DNA of 32,592 nucleotides, from contig JASJCQ010000030.1 in assembly GCA_030065915.1 (NCBI GenBank), positions 1 through 32,592 of the forward strand, given 5' to 3'. The notes under the pieces were generated by a model that saw nothing but the letters and a program-made list of their open reading frames with translations, ran no database searches and was not told the origin of the DNA. The position numbers and the translations under genes are program-made. Numbering within the stretch: position 1 is the first letter of the stretch; each line of letters begins with the position of its first letter. This document shows positions 31,908-32,592 of the stretch, in pieces. This DNA comes from Woeseiaceae bacterium. GTDB lineage: Bacteria > Pseudomonadota > Gammaproteobacteria > Steroidobacterales > Woeseiaceae.

Positions 31908-32592
31908 TTGAGATACCTGAATGCTCGTCGGCTCAGAATACGAAATAGTCTGGCCTCGGCCGCCCTCTGTCTGACAACCTTGCTTGGGGTTGGCGCATCC
32001 GCGCAGACACTGTCAGCTCCGGAGTCTGACCCCGGGACTATGGGTTGGATGCAGGGATTCCCTCCCCCACCCGACAAGCTGATCATGCAACCGGACTCCA
32101 ACTACTTCAGCTTCCCCAAGCTGCGCTGGACCGTCTGCCACCTCCGCGAGCTGTTGCCGACCGAGCAGGTCAGCCGTGGCCTAGGCGCACCAGTGCCCTT
32201 GGAATATGACCTCGACGAGGCAGCCATCGACGAGCTGACGTTCACGCCGATCGACAGCACGGATGAGATGACTTGGAAAGAGTCGCTGTCAGCGAACTAT
32301 ACGGACGGCATGCTCATCATCCACAAGGGCAAGATTGTTTACGAACGTTACTTCGGCTGCCTCGACGAAGCCGGCAAGCACGGCGCAATGTCCATGACCA
32401 AGTCGATGACCGGCCTTCTTGCCGAGATCCTGGTCGTTGAAGGAGAACTGGACGATGCGGCTATTGTTTCAGAGATCATTCCGGAACTGGCGGGCAGTGC
32501 ATTCGGCAATGCGACCGTACGACAGGTCATGGATATGACTACCGGCCTCGCCTATAGCGAAGACTATTCGGACCCCAATGCCGATATCTGGA
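31908..32592 (+). CDS. Secreted serine hydrolase, class C beta-lactamase-like (partial)
   Basis: An open frame running off the window end, 228 residues visible. A signal peptide (about 1-32, ending ASA before QTLS) is followed by a domain with the SxxK nucleophile motif, Ser162 to Lys165 (SMTK), preceded by DGMLIIHKGKIVYERYFG and followed by a YSE at 216-218, where the family's Tyr-x-Asn stands. This fits the beta-lactamase-related (EstB / 6-aminohexanoate-dimer hydrolase) esterases. The start is a TTG at 31908 with a gggagc site 7 bases upstream; the first in-frame ATG (32040) would remove the signal peptide. Substrate unknown. Confidence 0.85.
   Translation, partial: MRYLNARRLRIRNSLASAALCLTTLLGVGASAQTLSAPESDPGTMGWMQGFPPPPDKLIMQPDSNYFSFPKLRWTVCHLRELLPTEQVSRGLGAPVPLEYDLDEAAIDELTFTPIDSTDEMTWKESLSANYTDGMLIIHKGKIVYERYFGCLDEAGKHGAMSMTKSMTGLLAEILVVEGELDDAAIVSEIIPELAGSAFGNATVRQVMDMTTGLAYSEDYSDPNADIW

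Noticed and set aside
1..32592. CRISPR arrays, tRNA genes, insertion sequences or prophage genes
   Set aside because: No spaced repeat arrays, cloverleaf-like sequences, transposase or phage proteins were seen on reading either strand.

Overview
The window looks like a piece of chromosome from a fairly GC-rich gammaproteobacterium, probably aquatic or marine. The reasons are the CrbS/CrbR-Acs acetate module, a DcaP-like outer-membrane porin, a near-perfect Fur box, lipoprotein glycoside hydrolases of the laminarinase type, and the absence of phage or transposon genes. The assignment rests on protein families read by eye, with no database search. No tRNA, rRNA, CRISPR array or insertion sequence was seen.

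Region 1 (1-4300) holds small stress or detoxification genes. There are two SRPBCC/AHSA1 proteins, one of them translationally coupled to an ArsR-type repressor. Divergent from these are a glutathione S-transferase and a DUF899 thioredoxin-like protein, followed by a TfoX-like and a DUF3291 protein. The ArsR/GST intergenic region carries two copies of a 23-bp repeat that look like operators.

Region 2 (4300-11000) is a compact CoA-thioester catabolic or biosynthetic cluster. In order of transcription on the minus strand it encodes a Rieske oxygenase, an HMG-CoA-synthase-fold protein fused to a zinc-ribbon/OB (DUF35) domain, an SCP-x-type thiolase, an SDR and a carboxymuconolactone-decarboxylase-like protein. 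An acyl-CoA dehydrogenase is divergent. The HMGCS-like domain appears to have lost its catalytic Cys and His, the SDR lacks its canonical Tyr/Lys, and the dehydrogenase has its base at the isovaleryl/long-chain position. Together these suggest an unusual pathway.

Region 3 (11000-24200) is an acetate-scavenging locus. It contains a two-subunit sodium:solute symporter (DUF4212 plus VC_2705-type large subunit), the transporter-fused hybrid kinase CrbS, its LuxR-type partner CrbR, acetyl-CoA synthetase, and a DcaP-like porin. These are followed by a coupled pair: a cNMP/CBS/DUF294 nucleotidyltransferase-like protein and a DnaQ-like exonuclease.

Region 4 (24200-32592) is mixed. It has a Fur-box-preceded gene whose product ends in a truncated Fur-like winged helix, a GH16 lipoprotein, an orphan nucleotidyltransferase, and a methyltransferase with a small membrane protein divergent from a LysR regulator. 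These are followed by a CPBP membrane protease, a second glycoside-hydrolase lipoprotein, a MAPEG protein and the start of a secreted class-C beta-lactamase-like serine hydrolase that runs off the end.
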